Part shown: piece by piece, positions 35,448 to 45,144 of the stretch
Layout of the letters: every line of letters begins with the position of its first letter
Numbering within the stretch: position 1 is the first letter of the stretch
Assembly (NCBI RefSeq): GCF_014652455.1
Contig: NZ_BMYV01000001.1
Coordinates: forward strand, 620,001 to 684,000
Direction of reading: 5' to 3'
Source: Litorimonas cladophorae
GTDB lineage: Bacteria; Pseudomonadota; Alphaproteobacteria; Caulobacterales; Maricaulaceae
Length of the DNA stretch: 64,000 nt
Program-made: the position numbers and the translations under genes
Notes under the pieces: generated by a model
Told to the model about the DNA's origin: nothing
What the model saw: the letters and a program-made list of their open reading frames with translations, nothing else
Databases searched by the model: none

Positions 35448-36803
35448 ATGAAGACATTTCTCCCCCTTATTCTCCCCCTCTCTGTTCTAGCGGCCTGTCA
35501 GGCGCAGGACACGCCACAAACGACCTCGGATGAAGCCACGGTCGCCTTCCCCAGTACTTACACGCCACAGCCTTCAGCAGATGTCGTGTTGCGGAATGCC
35601 AAAATTATTGACGGAGTCAGTAATGAAATCCGCGAAGGTGATGTTCTGATCTCGGGTGGAAAAATTGGGTTTGTAGGCGCGGGAGACGTCCCCGCGGGTA
35701 CTGACGAAATTGATGTTGAGGGGCGTTTCGTAACACCCGGGATCATCGACATTCACTCGCATTTAGGAAACTATCCCTCGCCTGGCGTAACCGCACATGG
35801 TGACGGGAATGAGGTCACCAGCCCGATCACATCGGAAGTTTCGGCTGAACACGGTGTCTGGCCACAAGACCCAGGTTTTGACGAAGCCCTACAGGGTGGT
35901 GTCACAACACTTCACATCTTACCGGGCTCGGCCAACCTTTTTGGTGGACGCGGCGTCACCTTACGCAACATGCCATCACGGACGGTTCAGGGCATGAAAT
36001 TTCCCGATGCGCCTTACACTTTGAAAATGGCCTGTGGTGAAAACCCAAAGCGGGTTTACGGCAGCAAAGGTGGCCCCGGCTCCCGCATGGGCAATGTCTC
36101 GGGCTACCGAAAGAATTGGATAAAAGCGACGCAATATAAAGCAAAGCGCGACAAGGGCGGTGATTATGACCGCGACTTGCAACTCGAAACATTGGCTGAT
36201 GTTTTGGACGGCAAAATTCTTATTCAAATGCATTGCTACCGCGCGGATGAGATGATCCAAATCCTCGATATTGCCAAGGAATTCGATTATAAAGTCACGA
36301 CCTTTCACCACGCCGTCGAAGCCTATAAAATCGCGCCTGAGCTTGCGGCCAGTGATACGTGTGCGGCCATGTGGGCCGACTGGGGCGCGTTTAAGATGGA
36401 GAGCTTTGACTATATTAATGAGAATGTGCCCTTCGTTCACGCCGCTGGCGCCTGCGCAATGATTCATTCCGATGATCAAAACAATATTCAGCGCTTAAAC
36501 CAGGAAGTTGCAAAAACTTGGGCTGACGGAAACCGAGCGGGTCTGAATATCACTAAGGCTGAAGCTTGGAAGTGGCTCTCCACAAATCCAGCCAAGGCCC
36601 TCGGTATCCTAGACGAAACAGGTACCTTGGAAGCTGGCAAACGTGCGGATATCGTTATCTGGGAAGGCGACCCCTTCTCCACTTATGGACGTCCCAGCAA
36701 AGTTATGTTGGACGGCGCAGTTCTATTTGACCGTGAAACCGGTCTTAAACCGAAAAGCGATTTCCGTCTCGGATATGCTGATTTTACGGAGGCATCGAAA
36801 TGA
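35448..36803 (+). CDS. Amidohydrolase-family lipoprotein (metal site intact)
   Basis: The 451-aa protein starts with a lipoprotein signal peptide, VLAAC, with Cys17 as the lipidated residue. A composite beta-sandwich part is followed by a TIM-barrel of the imidazolonepropionase-like amidohydrolases. The metal motif IDIHSHLG and later His residues (MHCYRADE, TFHHAVEAY, MIHSDDQN) are present. The C-terminal AGKRADIVIWEGDPF is typical. The substrate is unknown. It overlaps the next gene by four bases, and that gene encodes a relative without the metal motif, so the two are probably made and exported together. Confidence 0.88.
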   Translation: MKTFLPLILPLSVLAACQAQDTPQTTSDEATVAFPSTYTPQPSADVVLRNAKIIDGVSNEIREGDVLISGGKIGFVGAGDVPAGTDEIDVEGRFVTPGIIDIHSHLGNYPSPGVTAHGDGNEVTSPITSEVSAEHGVWPQDPGFDEALQGGVTTLHILPGSANLFGGRGVTLRNMPSRTVQGMKFPDAPYTLKMACGENPKRVYGSKGGPGSRMGNVSGYRKNWIKATQYKAKRDKGGDYDRDLQLETLADVLDGKILIQMHCYRADEMIQILDIAKEFDYKVTTFHHAVEAYKIAPELAASDTCAAMWADWGAFKMESFDYINENVPFVHAAGACAMIHSDDQNNIQRLNQEVAKTWADGNRAGLNITKAEAWKWLSTNPAKALGILDETGTLEAGKRADIVIWEGDPFSTYGRPSKVMLDGAVLFDRETGLKPKSDFRLGYADFTEASK

Positions 36804-38032
36804 GAACGCTCCTTCTGACCTCAGTCTTAGCTTTCGCCGCGACGCCAGTATTTGCGCAAACGTTATTTCTTGATGATGCAACCGTTGTGGACGCCAAAGG
36901 CGAAAAATCCACCGCGGACCTCATCGTCACTGACGGCGTGATCATCCAGCAAGCCGCAACGTTGAACGCCCCTGGTGGTGCCAGCTCCGTCGAAGGCGCT
37001 TGGGTCACATCTGGGCTCTTCGCGCCCATGTCATCGCTTGGCTTAACTGATATCGGATCTGGTGGTCCCGGGAATGATGCCGCCTCTGAAGATTCTTTGA
37101 CAAATGTATCCGAACGCGTCGCCGATAGTTTCAATCCGCGGTCAATTCACATTGATAACGTGCGTCAAAGCGGCATTACCCATGCACTCGTCGCGCCGCG
37201 CAGTGGAAGCGGCAGCATCTTTGCCGGTACGGGCGCGATTGTTTCACTGACAGGCAAATTTGATTCGGTTTTGATCTCAGACGCTTTCGTGATGGTTGAA
37301 TTGGGCGAAACGGGTACGCGCAGAGCGGGCGGCTCACGCGCGGCCGCGATGGCCCAATTGCGGGCAGCGATCGACGATGCGGATGGTTTTTTCAAACGTT
37401 ATGCGGACTCGCCCGATGGCGGTGACATTCTTTCGCGCCAAGATGCTTTGGCCTTCAACCGAGCCACGCGCGGGGACATCCCTTTGGTCGTTCGGGTTGA
37501 TCGCGCCGCTGATATTATGCGCGTGATCGACATAAAGAAAGACAACCGATCTTTAGATATCATTATCGTCGGCGCGGCTGAGGCTTGGGAAGTCGCTGAC
37601 GAAATCGCCGCGAATAATGTCCGCGTTATCCTCGACCCCTTGCATAACCTACCTGAAACATTTGAATCCGTCGGCGCCCGTCTTGATAATGTTATGTTCC
37701 TGAAAAACGCTGGCGTGGATTTCGCGTTTTCCAACCTCGGTGCGCTAGGCGTGACGAAACCCGCAACACTGGCCCAACATGCCGGCGGCGCTGTTGTCGA
37801 AGGTTTGAGTTGGGCCGACGCGTTTGCCTCCATAAGCGCCATCCCAGCTTCTTGGTTTGGTGTGGAAGACGAGACGACGGTTGTTTGGGACGGTGATCCG
37901 CTTGAGGTCACATCCGCGCCGATTTCTATGTCTATAAATGGAGCGCCTCAGTCCATGACATCTCGGCAGAAAGCTCTCCGTGACCGTTACAATCCGACCA
38001 ATACAGATAAACGCCCACACAAATATAGGTAG
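36800..38032 (+). CDS. Exported amidohydrolase-like protein lacking the metal motif
   Basis: The 410-aa protein has a signal peptide (1-19, cleaved after FAQ or FA). The beta-sandwich and barrel strands resemble the preceding gene, but where the HxH metal motif should be it reads WVTSGLFAPMSSLG. The catalytic aspartate region is also changed. The C-terminal WDGDPLEVTSAP resembles the amidohydrolase end. It is probably a pseudoenzyme or a differently used partner of its neighbour. The ATG overlaps the upstream stop (ATGA). Confidence 0.82.
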   Translation: MRTLLLTSVLAFAATPVFAQTLFLDDATVVDAKGEKSTADLIVTDGVIIQQAATLNAPGGASSVEGAWVTSGLFAPMSSLGLTDIGSGGPGNDAASEDSLTNVSERVADSFNPRSIHIDNVRQSGITHALVAPRSGSGSIFAGTGAIVSLTGKFDSVLISDAFVMVELGETGTRRAGGSRAAAMAQLRAAIDDADGFFKRYADSPDGGDILSRQDALAFNRATRGDIPLVVRVDRAADIMRVIDIKKDNRSLDIIIVGAAEAWEVADEIAANNVRVILDPLHNLPETFESVGARLDNVMFLKNAGVDFAFSNLGALGVTKPATLAQHAGGAVVEGLSWADAFASISAIPASWFGVEDETTVVWDGDPLEVTSAPISMSINGAPQSMTSRQKALRDRYNPTNTDKRPHKYR

Positions 38033-38135
38033 CGCGTACTGTGCTTGACCTCGGAGCACTTCTGCCTATGTTGCGACAAATTCACAAAAGGCCCGCGGAC
38101 CGTCCGCGCGCCACCGACCGAAAAGCCGATATAGC

Positions 38136-40022
38136 TTGACCGACACCAATACGCCTGAAGAAATTGATGCAGATGCCGAGGTAAACGTGACGTTCACGGA
38201 TCTCGGACTCGACCCTAAAATCCTTAAAGCGCTCGGCGATTTGGGATACGTCAAACCGACGCCAATCCAAGCCAAAGCTATTCCTGCCGCATTGCAACAG
38301 CGTGATGTGCTGGGCATTGCACAAACAGGTACCGGGAAAACGGGTGCCTTCACTCTCCCCACGATGCATAAGCTGGCCAAAGGGCGCGCCCGTGCACGCA
38401 TGCCACGTTGTGTCATCGTCTGCCCGACGCGCGAACTCGCCGCACAGGTCGCAAAAGATGTTGAGGCTTATGGTAAATATCTGAAGCTGGAGATGGCGCT
38501 TCTAATCGGTGGGGTTAGCTTTGCCGAACAGGACCGTAAATTGATGAAGGGTGTCGACATTTTAATTGCGACGCCAGGTCGTCTAATCGACCAATTCGAA
38601 CGCGGCAAAATTCTGATGACGGGTGTTCAAACCCTTATCGTTGATGAAGCTGACCGTATGTTAGATATGGGGTTTATCCCCGACATTGAGAAGATTTTCG
38701 ATATGACGCCCTTTACGCGTCAGGTTCTTTTCTTCTCCGCAACCATGCCGTCTGAAATCAAGCGTCTGGTTGACCAGTTCCTACATCAGCCTGTTAGCAT
38801 TCAAATCGCGCGGAAGAATATGACAGCAAAAACTGTCACCCAACGCATCGTGCGCATGCCCTCCTCCGATCCAAAACAAAAACGGACTGCGTTGCGTTGG
38901 ATTATCGAGAAGGAAAATGTCGATAATGGTATCATCTTCTGCAATCGGAAACGGGATGTCGATATCGTCGCAAAGTCGATGAATGTTCATGGGCATGACG
39001 CCGCGCCGATCCATGGGGACCTAGCCCAGAGCCTTCGTACGGAAACATTGAACCGGTTCAGGAATGGCGAAATAAAATATCTCGTGGCCTCCGACGTGGC
39101 CGCTCGCGGTTTGGACGTTCCAACGGTCAGCCATGTTTTCAATTATGATGTTCCAAACCATTCCGAAGACTATGTGCATAGGATTGGCCGCACGGGTCGT
39201 GCAGGACGAAAAGGCGATGCAATCATGTTGGTCGCGCGTCTAGACCAGAAAAATTACGAGGAAATTCTCGACCTTATAAATATGGACTCAATTGAAGAGA
39301 TTGAAATTCCTGGAATTGAAGACTTTCCCAAAGATGGTGGCAAAGCCAGAAAAGGCCGCAATGGTGGTCGGGACTCCGGTCGGGGTAGAGGGCGCAAAGA
39401 TGACAGTCGCGGCGGACGCAATCGCGGTCAACGCGCCGATGGCTCTTATCACGAGAATAGTGTCTCCACCGAGAAGGTATCGAAACCCTCACGGCCAAAG
39501 GCGCCTAAAAAAGAGACTCCATCAGAGGCGGTAACCGAAGCCCCTGTCAAAGAGGCCCGTAAGCCTGCCGAAAAACGCCGTCCAGCGCCCCGCCGAAGAG
39601 CGGCTCCGGGTCGCGATAAACCAAAACCCGAAGCTATTTCGGAAGTTGAAGTCACAGAAGAGCGCGCGGCACCAAAGCGGCCACGAAATTCCTCACGCCG
39701 CCGCGCTGCTCCTAAAAAGCCTGGGGCAGAAAAACCCGAAGCCAAAACAGAGCGTGTCGAAAAATCCGCTCAATCAGAAGCCGTGGCCGCTTTCCCTAAG
39801 TCTGATGAGACGGATAAGAAACCACGTCGGTCTCGTGGCGGACGCGGACGTAATTCTGGTGACAGCACAACGTCTAAGCCGTCCAGTCGCCAGTCGACGG
39901 ATAAGTCCGAGGCACCTCGTTCAGAAAAACGAGCCCGGGAAAAGAAACCGGATTCTAAACGGGAAAAGCCCAAAGGGAAAACGCCCTTCGGCGACGACAT
40001 TCCCGATTTCTTGAAGTTTTAG
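38136..40022 (+). CDS. rhlE: DEAD-box RNA helicase, RhlE-like, with long basic tail
   Basis: The 628-aa protein has the Q motif (KPTPIQ), Walker A AQTGTGKT, DEAD motif VDEADRMLDMGF, SAT, and HRIGRTGRAGRKG in the second RecA domain. The region from about residue 400 onward is a low-complexity Arg/Lys/Pro/Ala tail with RGG-like stretches. It likely binds RNA and ends in the conserved-looking GDDIPDFLKF. Likely roles are ribosome assembly or cold-linked RNA remodelling. The start is TTG at 38136, with a weak RBS; no nearby ATG fits. Confidence 0.92.
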   Translation: MTDTNTPEEIDADAEVNVTFTDLGLDPKILKALGDLGYVKPTPIQAKAIPAALQQRDVLGIAQTGTGKTGAFTLPTMHKLAKGRARARMPRCVIVCPTRELAAQVAKDVEAYGKYLKLEMALLIGGVSFAEQDRKLMKGVDILIATPGRLIDQFERGKILMTGVQTLIVDEADRMLDMGFIPDIEKIFDMTPFTRQVLFFSATMPSEIKRLVDQFLHQPVSIQIARKNMTAKTVTQRIVRMPSSDPKQKRTALRWIIEKENVDNGIIFCNRKRDVDIVAKSMNVHGHDAAPIHGDLAQSLRTETLNRFRNGEIKYLVASDVAARGLDVPTVSHVFNYDVPNHSEDYVHRIGRTGRAGRKGDAIMLVARLDQKNYEEILDLINMDSIEEIEIPGIEDFPKDGGKARKGRNGGRDSGRGRGRKDDSRGGRNRGQRADGSYHENSVSTEKVSKPSRPKAPKKETPSEAVTEAPVKEARKPAEKRRPAPRRRAAPGRDKPKPEAISEVEVTEERAAPKRPRNSSRRRAAPKKPGAEKPEAKTERVEKSAQSEAVAAFPKSDETDKKPRRSRGGRGRNSGDSTTSKPSSRQSTDKSEAPRSEKRAREKKPDSKREKPKGKTPFGDDIPDFLKF

Positions 40023-40027
40023 TTTGC

Positions 40028-41113
40028 TTACCTTTTGGCGGGCGTTTTCACGACGCGCGCCAACAAATCATCTAAGGATTGATAGATTGCGGCCAAAACC
40101 GGATCTGTTTCTTGCATGAGGCAGTGACCTGAGTTGGGTGGCGTAAATCCGACACAATTTGACATCCGATTGTCGCAGACATCTTTATTGATGTCTGTCA
40201 CCACGAAGTTATCCAACTCAGCATGGATCATCGTGACAGGTAATTTGATGGATTCAGGATAACCGTCCTGCAACACAAATTCACTGCTCCGGTAAAATTC
40301 GCGTCCCCAATTGATCGTAACGCCCCCGACCCGCTGTTCTGGCTTGCGCGTGAAAATCGCGTCACGCATCGGCAGTCGGATCGGCGACGAGGCGCAATAT
40401 TCTATCCCCGCACGCAGTAGATTCCCTTCGCTTGCAGGCCGCCAGTCTGTCGCGCCGGGAAGATAATTTACGTCTTTCCCAAGCGCATCCCCTAGCTTCA
40501 GCATACGGTGAGCCTCCGCAAATGTGCGTTCCCCGCTATCAGGCCGCAAGGCTGGGGCAAGCAGAAGCAGACCATCCACGAGGTCAGCGTGTTCTCCGCC
40601 TATTCGAAACGCAACATGTCCGCCGAACGACATGCCCATCAGTATGACAGGTCGGCCTTCCGGAACGTCCATCGCCTCCAAAAACAGAGCTAAGTCGTTG
40701 GAATAGCGTTTAAAATTATCGATCAAAAGCTTTTCGGGTTGGTTCGGACGTAAACGCTCTGATCCACCTTGACCGCGTAGATCAAAACCGACGACGTGGT
40801 AGCCCCGCGCTGCGATAACGCCGACCTGCTCACCATACATATCCATTGTGGCGGTGTAGCCTGGGATAATCACTACGGTCGCTTTGGCTGCAGCGGCGTT
40901 ACCCGTTTGCCCGTACCGCATCTTCACGCCGTCATCGCTAGCAAACATATCCCATGTCCAATCGTCAGGCATGTCTGGAATATTAAACGCAGCAACTTGT
41001 GCCGCATATCCTGGGCTTACCTGATAGGGCTCATAGGCGCGTTCTGGCCAAGCGAAAAAGGCGATCACGCTCAGTAATAGAAGCCCAAGGAAGACGAAGA
41101 GAATCTGTTTCAT
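40028..41113 (-). CDS. Membrane-anchored alpha/beta hydrolase, lysophospholipase/monoacylglycerol lipase-like
   Basis: The 361-aa protein has an N-terminal hydrophobic helix (about 3-21) that is a signal anchor or uncleaved signal. The Hydrolase_4-type domain has the nucleophile elbow GMSFGG, the acid in HAELDNFV and the base in NSGHCLMQ. A segment DLRGQGGSERLR is typical of PldB-like lipases. Its start overlaps the stop of the GST gene (ATGA). The substrate is not known. It converges on the helicase gene with five bases between stops. Confidence 0.85.
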   Translation of the reverse strand: MKQILFVFLGLLLLSVIAFFAWPERAYEPYQVSPGYAAQVAAFNIPDMPDDWTWDMFASDDGVKMRYGQTGNAAAAKATVVIIPGYTATMDMYGEQVGVIAARGYHVVGFDLRGQGGSERLRPNQPEKLLIDNFKRYSNDLALFLEAMDVPEGRPVILMGMSFGGHVAFRIGGEHADLVDGLLLLAPALRPDSGERTFAEAHRMLKLGDALGKDVNYLPGATDWRPASEGNLLRAGIEYCASSPIRLPMRDAIFTRKPEQRVGGVTINWGREFYRSSEFVLQDGYPESIKLPVTMIHAELDNFVVTDINKDVCDNRMSNCVGFTPPNSGHCLMQETDPVLAAIYQSLDDLLARVVKTPAKR

Positions 41114-41715
41114 CCGCTGGTCATCCCATAGGCATAGGTTTCGCGCCAGATAGGATCATCAGTCAAAGCGGCATGCCACGCGGCTAAATCTGGGTGAGCC
41201 TGCTGCCAATTAAAATGAGACGCACGATAGCTTGCATAGTCGAGGCCGCAGATAATCGCGATATTTCCAAAGGTCCAACTCGCCCCCAGCCATGGACTGA
41301 TTTTTTCAAGTGTCGCAATCGCGTTGCGGATCGCCCGATCGTGCCGCTCGATCATTTCATCCCAGTGGAGTTCCGCCGGCCGCACGGTTTCATAACGATA
41401 ATTATAAACGGCGTCGGATAATCCGTCGCCAAGCGCATGCTGCCACAACTGAATAAACCGGGCGTGACCCTTTTCAGGTAAAAGCGGTTCTTCTCTGAGA
41501 CTATCTAGATATTGGCAAATCACAGGACTATCGAAAAGAAATTGTCCGGGCTGCCATTCTAGAGCTGGGATTTTGCCTAAAGGGTTATCGCCTGCCAAAT
41601 ATCCGTTGGCCCCCGCTTTCTGAGGCTCTACCTCCTCCAATTCGACATGGGATAGGCGGGCCAATATCATGACCTTGCGCGCATATGGAGAGATAGGAGA
41701 GCAAATTAGTTTCAT
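41110..41715 (-). CDS. Glutathione S-transferase family protein
   Basis: The 201-aa protein has an N-terminal thioredoxin-like domain beginning MKLICSPISPYARKVMILARL, with Ser/Cys candidates near residues 5-9 for glutathione. The cis-Pro segment is NPLGKIPALEW, and DSPVICQYLD follows. The C-terminal all-helical domain ends near residue 195. It is the first gene of a two-gene unit with the lipase-like hydrolase. The physiological substrate cannot be read from sequence. Confidence 0.9.
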   Translation of the reverse strand: MKLICSPISPYARKVMILARLSHVELEEVEPQKAGANGYLAGDNPLGKIPALEWQPGQFLFDSPVICQYLDSLREEPLLPEKGHARFIQLWQHALGDGLSDAVYNYRYETVRPAELHWDEMIERHDRAIRNAIATLEKISPWLGASWTFGNIAIICGLDYASYRASHFNWQQAHPDLAAWHAALTDDPIWRETYAYGMTSG

Positions 41716-41743
41716 GCCGAGAGTGTAGCCTCCGACAACGAAT

Positions 41744-41781
41744 AAAAAAAGACGGGCCGCCGGGATTTCCGACGACCCGCC
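41744..41781 (-). terminator. Strong Rho-independent terminator after the barrel protein gene
   Basis: On the minus strand a 13-base-pair stem (41769-41781 with 41751-41763, a few G-T pairs, 5-base loop) is followed by seven T. It lies directly after the stop of the large outer-membrane gene. Confidence 0.9.
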
Positions 41782-41784
41782 AAG

Positions 41785-44700
41785 TTATGGTGGGGCGGCT
41801 CCGGACACGACGTCCGGAGGCGAACCACTGGTAAAAGGTTTCAAGCGAGGAATTGGCGCAAAGGGCGCCGTTGTTGAAGGCAACGTTTCGGCCGAAGCTT
41901 CCAGTCCAGACGGTGTCTCATGATCCACGATCGTCACCGTACCCGTGCGATATTTCAGTGGTGCTGTTTCATCCACGTTCGGCACAGTCACTTCGACATC
42001 CACAAATTTGGGCGCATCACCACGGGTAATGACTAAATTTTGACGCGCCATGAGGTCCGCCTCGGCATCCAATTCAACGGTATAAAACTGACCGCCCGCA
42101 ATATCTGCGCCTTTTAGGGGCAAAACTTCGACTGTGTATTTACCCTGCGGCAGATCATCAAACGCATATTGACCGAAGCTGGTCGTCATCATTTCGACGT
42201 CAACATCCGTTTCGTCCGATGTGAGACGAAGTTTGGCGCCTTCGACACGTGTTTCGCCACGATCATATTCACCGTTCCCATTATCATCCTCAAAAGCGAA
42301 GCCGCGGATCTGGCCTCGCTGAACGATGGCTAATGGGATATCCGTGATTTGACCTTCGGCAACCGTCACCCGTGTCTTTATCTCGGCAGACAGATCATAC
42401 CCAATCGGGAGGCTACGCGCATCAATTTGCACTTCATAAAGCCCTTCAAGCACATTCTGAATTGTGAAAAAGCCATCCGCACCGGCACGCAGAACCATTG
42501 GCGTTCCTTTAACGCGGACAATAACGCGTGGAATTCCTGGTTCGGCTGCTTGGCGAACACCGTCCCGGTTCTTATCAAGGAACACCTGTCCCTTCAAAAT
42601 ACCACGCCCATCCTTGGCCTTTTTGATTCCGCGCTTCGCATTGAAATTGAAGTGACCGTCAAGCTGAAGCCCCAAGCGTTGGTTCCCCCGCAAGTCGTTG
42701 CGATAGGCAAGACCTAAGGACATATTCTTTCCGACGTTCAAACGGCGCGCTGCTGAAAGGGTCAGAAAACGGTCGCTCTGTGCCGGTCCACGTGTCGACA
42801 GACTTTGCAGAATACCCAAATTCGCGGTTACTACGTTTTTCTTGCCGAAGACCTCACCTGAATTGAAACCGGCGTTGATGCCGCCTCGGGCACGCCACTC
42901 ATCACCATTCCACACGCCACTTATGCTTGGGCCGACAGTGAGGCTGGATTCTTTTGGCAGGCTGAAGCCAAACGCAGAGCGACTGACTGTCACAGATGCC
43001 GACTCGCGTGTGTCGGCGTCAGATCGTGTCGCGCGGCCATATTGGCCCCGCACAGTCAGCGTGTTAAACTGCTTGAAAACTTGAACTGATGTGTTTGTTC
43101 CCGTTATATTTTCTTCTTCAATACCCACATTTTTGGTCTGAATTTCGAAAGCGGATAGCGAGCCTGAGACATTGATGCCAGTCTCGCCAATTCCAGCCGT
43201 TAGAGACGTAGATAGTGATGTTTGCTCGGATCGTTGCTCACCCGACTTGAGGAACCCGACCTTGCGGTAAGTTGAAGACACCGAAGCCGCAGGATTGTTC
43301 AAAAAGCCAAAATCCCCCTTGGGGAAATATGACAAGCTGGCGCGCGCGTCCAATTCATCCGATCCCTTCCGACGGATGTCGGGGGGTGATTCTAGATCTT
43401 CGAAGTCCGCATTGGGGTCTATAACGCGGGCGATTTCTTCCGCCTGCTCTTCAGCAACCAAATTTGACCGTAGGAATTCTGCGCCAATGTACCCGCCGCT
43501 CATGTTGAGGCGCAATTCATCACTTAACTGACGCCGCACATCAGCGTTTAGACGAAAGTCAACGGCGCTCTCTCGGGATGGCCCTTTGAACACGCCCGCG
43601 CCCGCATTGGCATTCCATTGCCACTTCTTTTGCTCGTCGCGACCTAACCGTCCCGAGATAACCTCGAGTACGGCACGTTGATCATCGGTGAGCGTGTCAT
43701 TGGCAACCGCGAGGCCTGCTTCCCAGCCGTCAATATTGGCGTAGCGTAGGCCTGCGACAAACCCATTGTACTCATTACGGGTTTGGTCCTCAGATATGGT
43801 CGATGCGCCAGTAACGGGTGAACCCGCCGCAAATGCCCAACGCCCTGTTTCGGTTTGATGCTGTGCCGACACGCCCATAATCCGACGCGTATTCACTGGG
43901 TCTAGTTCACGCAAATTTGCTGAATAGTCGCCAATTGACCCTGTTGCACCGCTCGTATGGGCTAGATCAACAGACAGCCAATTCGGACGCAATTCTTTCT
44001 CATTTGATGGAAGGTCAGCAAGTTCATACCGCAAACGTCCATTGACGCGCCCCATATGCGCATCAAACTGAACACTTGCGCCTGTATCAGGCGAAAGACG
44101 GAAGCTCAGGGATTCTGGCGTGAACGGCGCGTCCTTCACAAGATCATCAATTGACTGCCGTGGCGCGATAGAGCCCGCCAAACGATCGTCCAAACGCACG
44201 TTAATGCGGTCCGTGCCGCCCTCGACGTCAATGTTCGTTCCAGTCAAAGCTTCAACGGCGGAAACTGGCAGAAGCAAGTTGGTTTGATCAATATAGGCAA
44301 TATCTTTGGATAGGCCGACCGGCTTACCATTGGTGCTCACCAAACCCGTCGCCAAATTCAAAGACATCGTTACGCTGTCTTGTACGCGTCGAATTTCAAC
44401 AACGGAGCCATCACCTGATATTTGGACGCTATTTCCAAGTGCTTCCGCGATCGGGCGCAAAGGCAAAAGTAGAACCGGACCGACCGACTTAGGCTCTGGC
44501 TCCACGGCACCAAGGGGAATATCGTCAACGAAGATATCGAAACCTGTTGCCACACGCAGGCGTGGATCAAGCTTAAACTTGAACTCATTACTATCGGGAT
44601 CGAACCGGCCGGATGTACCCGCTAAGACGGCGATGGCGTTGGGCGTTAGAATGAAATGTTCTGGTTCGACCTCACCAAAATGCTCTAGCTTGCCGAGTGT

Positions 44701-45144
44701 CTTACCGTCCGCCTTCACGATGCCCGTATCGGTATAAAGCTCCATGACGACATTGTCTTGGCTGCGGCGGACGATCAGCGCTTTGGAAACATCGTCATAT
44801 TCAACGTCATTTCCTAAATGCTGGAAAATCGGCATGGCATTGACGTAAAGATTGCCATCGGCAGTGCGGTGAACTTCCGTGCTCTTTAAGGTCTCGCCAT
44901 CAAGTTTGACGATGATTGTGCTGTCGATCTCTGCGATGACTTTGGTGTTCACGGTTTGAATTTTATCAGGTGTCTCGGCTTTCGCAGGACTTTCCTCGGT
45001 CGGAATTGCGACAGCCGCCGTTTTAGTGACCTCCGTCGGCGAATCGACATCAGCCGCAAAGGCGGAACCTGAGATAAACATCAAGACAATAGCCATTAGC
45101 CATTGTTTTAGAGCGCTTTTATGTTTTGAAGACCGCCCTAACAC
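41785..45144 (-). CDS. Large outer-membrane barrel protein with copper-amine-oxidase-like and SdrD-B-like domains
   Basis: I do not recognise a named family. The protein has 1119 aa. A signal peptide (about 1-30, LMAIVLMFISGSAFA) is followed by two related blocks of roughly 110 residues (about 75-195 and 205-320). These resemble copper amine oxidase N-terminal-like domains and end in KLDPRL and VRLDDRL. A long region (about 345-840) has alternating beta strands, as in outer-membrane barrels or ushers. Two C-terminal SdrD-B-like domains (about 848-940 and 944-1035) carry EF-hand-like loops DKNRDGVRQAAE and DDNGNGEYDRGE, then a Pro-rich tail. The GTG at 45144 has GGAG at 8-base spacing and overlaps the upstream stop; an ATG reading from 45189 would overlap more. 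Confidence 0.75.
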   Translation of the reverse strand: MLGRSSKHKSALKQWLMAIVLMFISGSAFAADVDSPTEVTKTAAVAIPTEESPAKAETPDKIQTVNTKVIAEIDSTIIVKLDGETLKSTEVHRTADGNLYVNAMPIFQHLGNDVEYDDVSKALIVRRSQDNVVMELYTDTGIVKADGKTLGKLEHFGEVEPEHFILTPNAIAVLAGTSGRFDPDSNEFKFKLDPRLRVATGFDIFVDDIPLGAVEPEPKSVGPVLLLPLRPIAEALGNSVQISGDGSVVEIRRVQDSVTMSLNLATGLVSTNGKPVGLSKDIAYIDQTNLLLPVSAVEALTGTNIDVEGGTDRINVRLDDRLAGSIAPRQSIDDLVKDAPFTPESLSFRLSPDTGASVQFDAHMGRVNGRLRYELADLPSNEKELRPNWLSVDLAHTSGATGSIGDYSANLRELDPVNTRRIMGVSAQHQTETGRWAFAAGSPVTGASTISEDQTRNEYNGFVAGLRYANIDGWEAGLAVANDTLTDDQRAVLEVISGRLGRDEQKKWQWNANAGAGVFKGPSRESAVDFRLNADVRRQLSDELRLNMSGGYIGAEFLRSNLVAEEQAEEIARVIDPNADFEDLESPPDIRRKGSDELDARASLSYFPKGDFGFLNNPAASVSSTYRKVGFLKSGEQRSEQTSLSTSLTAGIGETGINVSGSLSAFEIQTKNVGIEEENITGTNTSVQVFKQFNTLTVRGQYGRATRSDADTRESASVTVSRSAFGFSLPKESSLTVGPSISGVWNGDEWRARGGINAGFNSGEVFGKKNVVTANLGILQSLSTRGPAQSDRFLTLSAARRLNVGKNMSLGLAYRNDLRGNQRLGLQLDGHFNFNAKRGIKKAKDGRGILKGQVFLDKNRDGVRQAAEPGIPRVIVRVKGTPMVLRAGADGFFTIQNVLEGLYEVQIDARSLPIGYDLSAEIKTRVTVAEGQITDIPLAIVQRGQIRGFAFEDDNGNGEYDRGETRVEGAKLRLTSDETDVDVEMMTTSFGQYAFDDLPQGKYTVEVLPLKGADIAGGQFYTVELDAEADLMARQNLVITRGDAPKFVDVEVTVPNVDETAPLKYRTGTVTIVDHETPSGLEASAETLPSTTAPFAPIPRLKPFTSGSPPDVVSGAAPP

